Positions 63,101 to 64,000 of a stretch of DNA of 64,000 nt are shown here, in pieces. How positions within the stretch are numbered: the stretch's first letter is position 1; every line of letters starts with the position of its first letter. This DNA is from Tritrichomonas musculus (lineage: Eukaryota; Parabasalia; Tritrichomonadida; Tritrichomonadidae), in contig JAPFFF010000064.1 of NCBI GenBank assembly GCA_039105265.1, positions 743,622 to 807,621 on the forward strand. The letters run 5' to 3'. The notes under the pieces are model-generated. The model was not told the DNA's origin. It made no database searches and saw only the letters and a list, made by a program, of their open reading frames with translations. The position numbers and the translations under genes are program-made.

Positions 63101-64000
63101 ATCTGATTATCTCACACGTCTCTGTCTCCCCCCCCCCCGTTCCTGCATATCTGATTATCTCACACGTCTCTGTCTCCCCCCCCCCCGTTCCTGCATATCT
63201 GATTATCTCACACGTCTCTGTCTCCCCCCCCCCCGTTCCTGCATATCTGATTATCTCACACGTCTCTGTCTCCCCCCCCCCCGTTCCTGCATATCTGATT
63301 ATCTCATACGTCTCTGTCTCCCCCCCCCCCGTTCCTGCATATCTGATTATCTCATATGCGTCTCTGTCTCCCCCCCCCCGTTCCTGCATATCTGATTATC
63401 TCACACGTCTCTGTCTCCCCCCCCCCCGTTCCTGCATATCTGATTATCTCATACGTCTCTGTCTCCCCCCCCCCCGTTCCTGCATATCTGATTATCTCAC
63501 ACGTCTCTGTCTCCCCCCCCCCCGTTCCTGCATATCTGATTATCTCATATGCATCTCTGTCTCCCCCCCCCCCGTTCCTGCATATCTGATTATCTCACAC
63601 GTCTCTGTCTCCCCCCCCCCCGTTCCTGCATATCTGATTATCTCACACGTCTCTGTCTCCCCCCCCCCCGTTCCTGCATATCTGATTATCTCATACGTCT
63701 CTGTCTCCCCCCCCCCCGTTCCTGCATATCTGATTATCTCACACGTCTCTGTCTCCCCCCCCCCCGTTCCTGCATATCTGATTATCTCACACGTCTCTGT
63801 CTCCCCCCCCCCCGTTCCTGCATATCTGATTATCTCATACGTCTCTGTCTCCCCCCCCCCGTTCCTGCATATCTGATTATCTCACACGTCTCTGTCTCCC
63901 CCCCCCCCGTTCCTGCATATCTGATTATCTCACACGTCTCTGTCTCCCCCCCCCCGTTCCTGCATATCTGATTATCTCACACGTCTCTGTCTCCCCCCCC
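60132..64000. repeat. 48-50-bp minisatellite with poly-C tracts, about 80 units
   Basis: Each unit reads GTTCCTGCATATCTGATTAT, then CTCA, a short variable part, CTCTGTCT and a run of about 8-12 C. Variants of the variable part are CACGTC, TACGTC, TACATC, TATGCATC and TATGCGTC. They are blocked: no-TGC forms before ~60,490, mainly TATGCATC from there to ~62,660, mainly CACGTC to the window end. The proline-rich frames across it follow from the repeat. The array runs off the window. Confidence 0.95.

Noticed and set aside
60036-63971. Proline-rich frames across the poly-C minisatellite
   Set aside because: They are overlapping by-products of a 48-50-bp repeat with variable C-runs, in all frames and on both strands.
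60132-64000. CRISPR array
   Set aside because: The units are tandem without unique spacers. Differences are confined to a few variant bases and C-run length, and the context is eukaryotic.

Overview
The window looks like nuclear DNA of a parabasalid protist (Trichomonas/Tritrichomonas-like). The reasons are very AT-rich DNA, intron-free genes packed tightly on both strands, TCAYTT-type initiator-like motifs within 20 bases of start codons, a MULE transposase fossil, a tyrosine-kinase-like kinase remnant, a glycine-rich coiled-coil protein, and a giant Polinton/Maverick-like element. The host identification is inference, because no rRNA, tRNA or named housekeeping gene is present.

Layout. 1-866: AT-rich DNA and a 30-bp tandem repeat. 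867-12,720: one enormous purine-rich array (GAA runs separated by CAACAT), containing a roughly 3.4-kb higher-order duplication. 12,817-14,761: a decayed MULE DNA transposase on the minus strand. 14,881-17,197: AT-rich DNA with hairpin repeats and no gene. 17,198-21,543: a host protein-kinase pseudogene (minus) split by a 2.8-kb TA-flanked insertion with GGTGGGCCAC termini. 21,877-24,114: an intact host glycine-rich protein gene between two direct copies of a 230-bp sequence.

From about 24,770 to at least 60,131 lies a Polinton-like virus-like element. Its right end was not found. Its parts are a tandem double Ulp1/adenain-like cysteine protease, a retroviral-type integrase, a primase fused to a superfamily-3 helicase, two tandem capsid-like paralogues, a possible penton-like protein, a cluster of tail-fibre-like proteins, a set of small amphipathic MAFG proteins resembling adenovirus protein VI, and many small unknown genes. 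No DNA polymerase B and no packaging ATPase were seen in the window, so the replication module differs from that usually described for Polintons. The element is largely open but carries about five breaks, and reads as a fairly young fossil. Inside it sits a separate 1.1-kb unit bounded by perfect 35-bp inverted repeats around a single 336-residue gene.

60,132-64,000 (window end): a 48-50-bp minisatellite of about 80 units with poly-C tracts. It begins right at the start codon of the last element gene.
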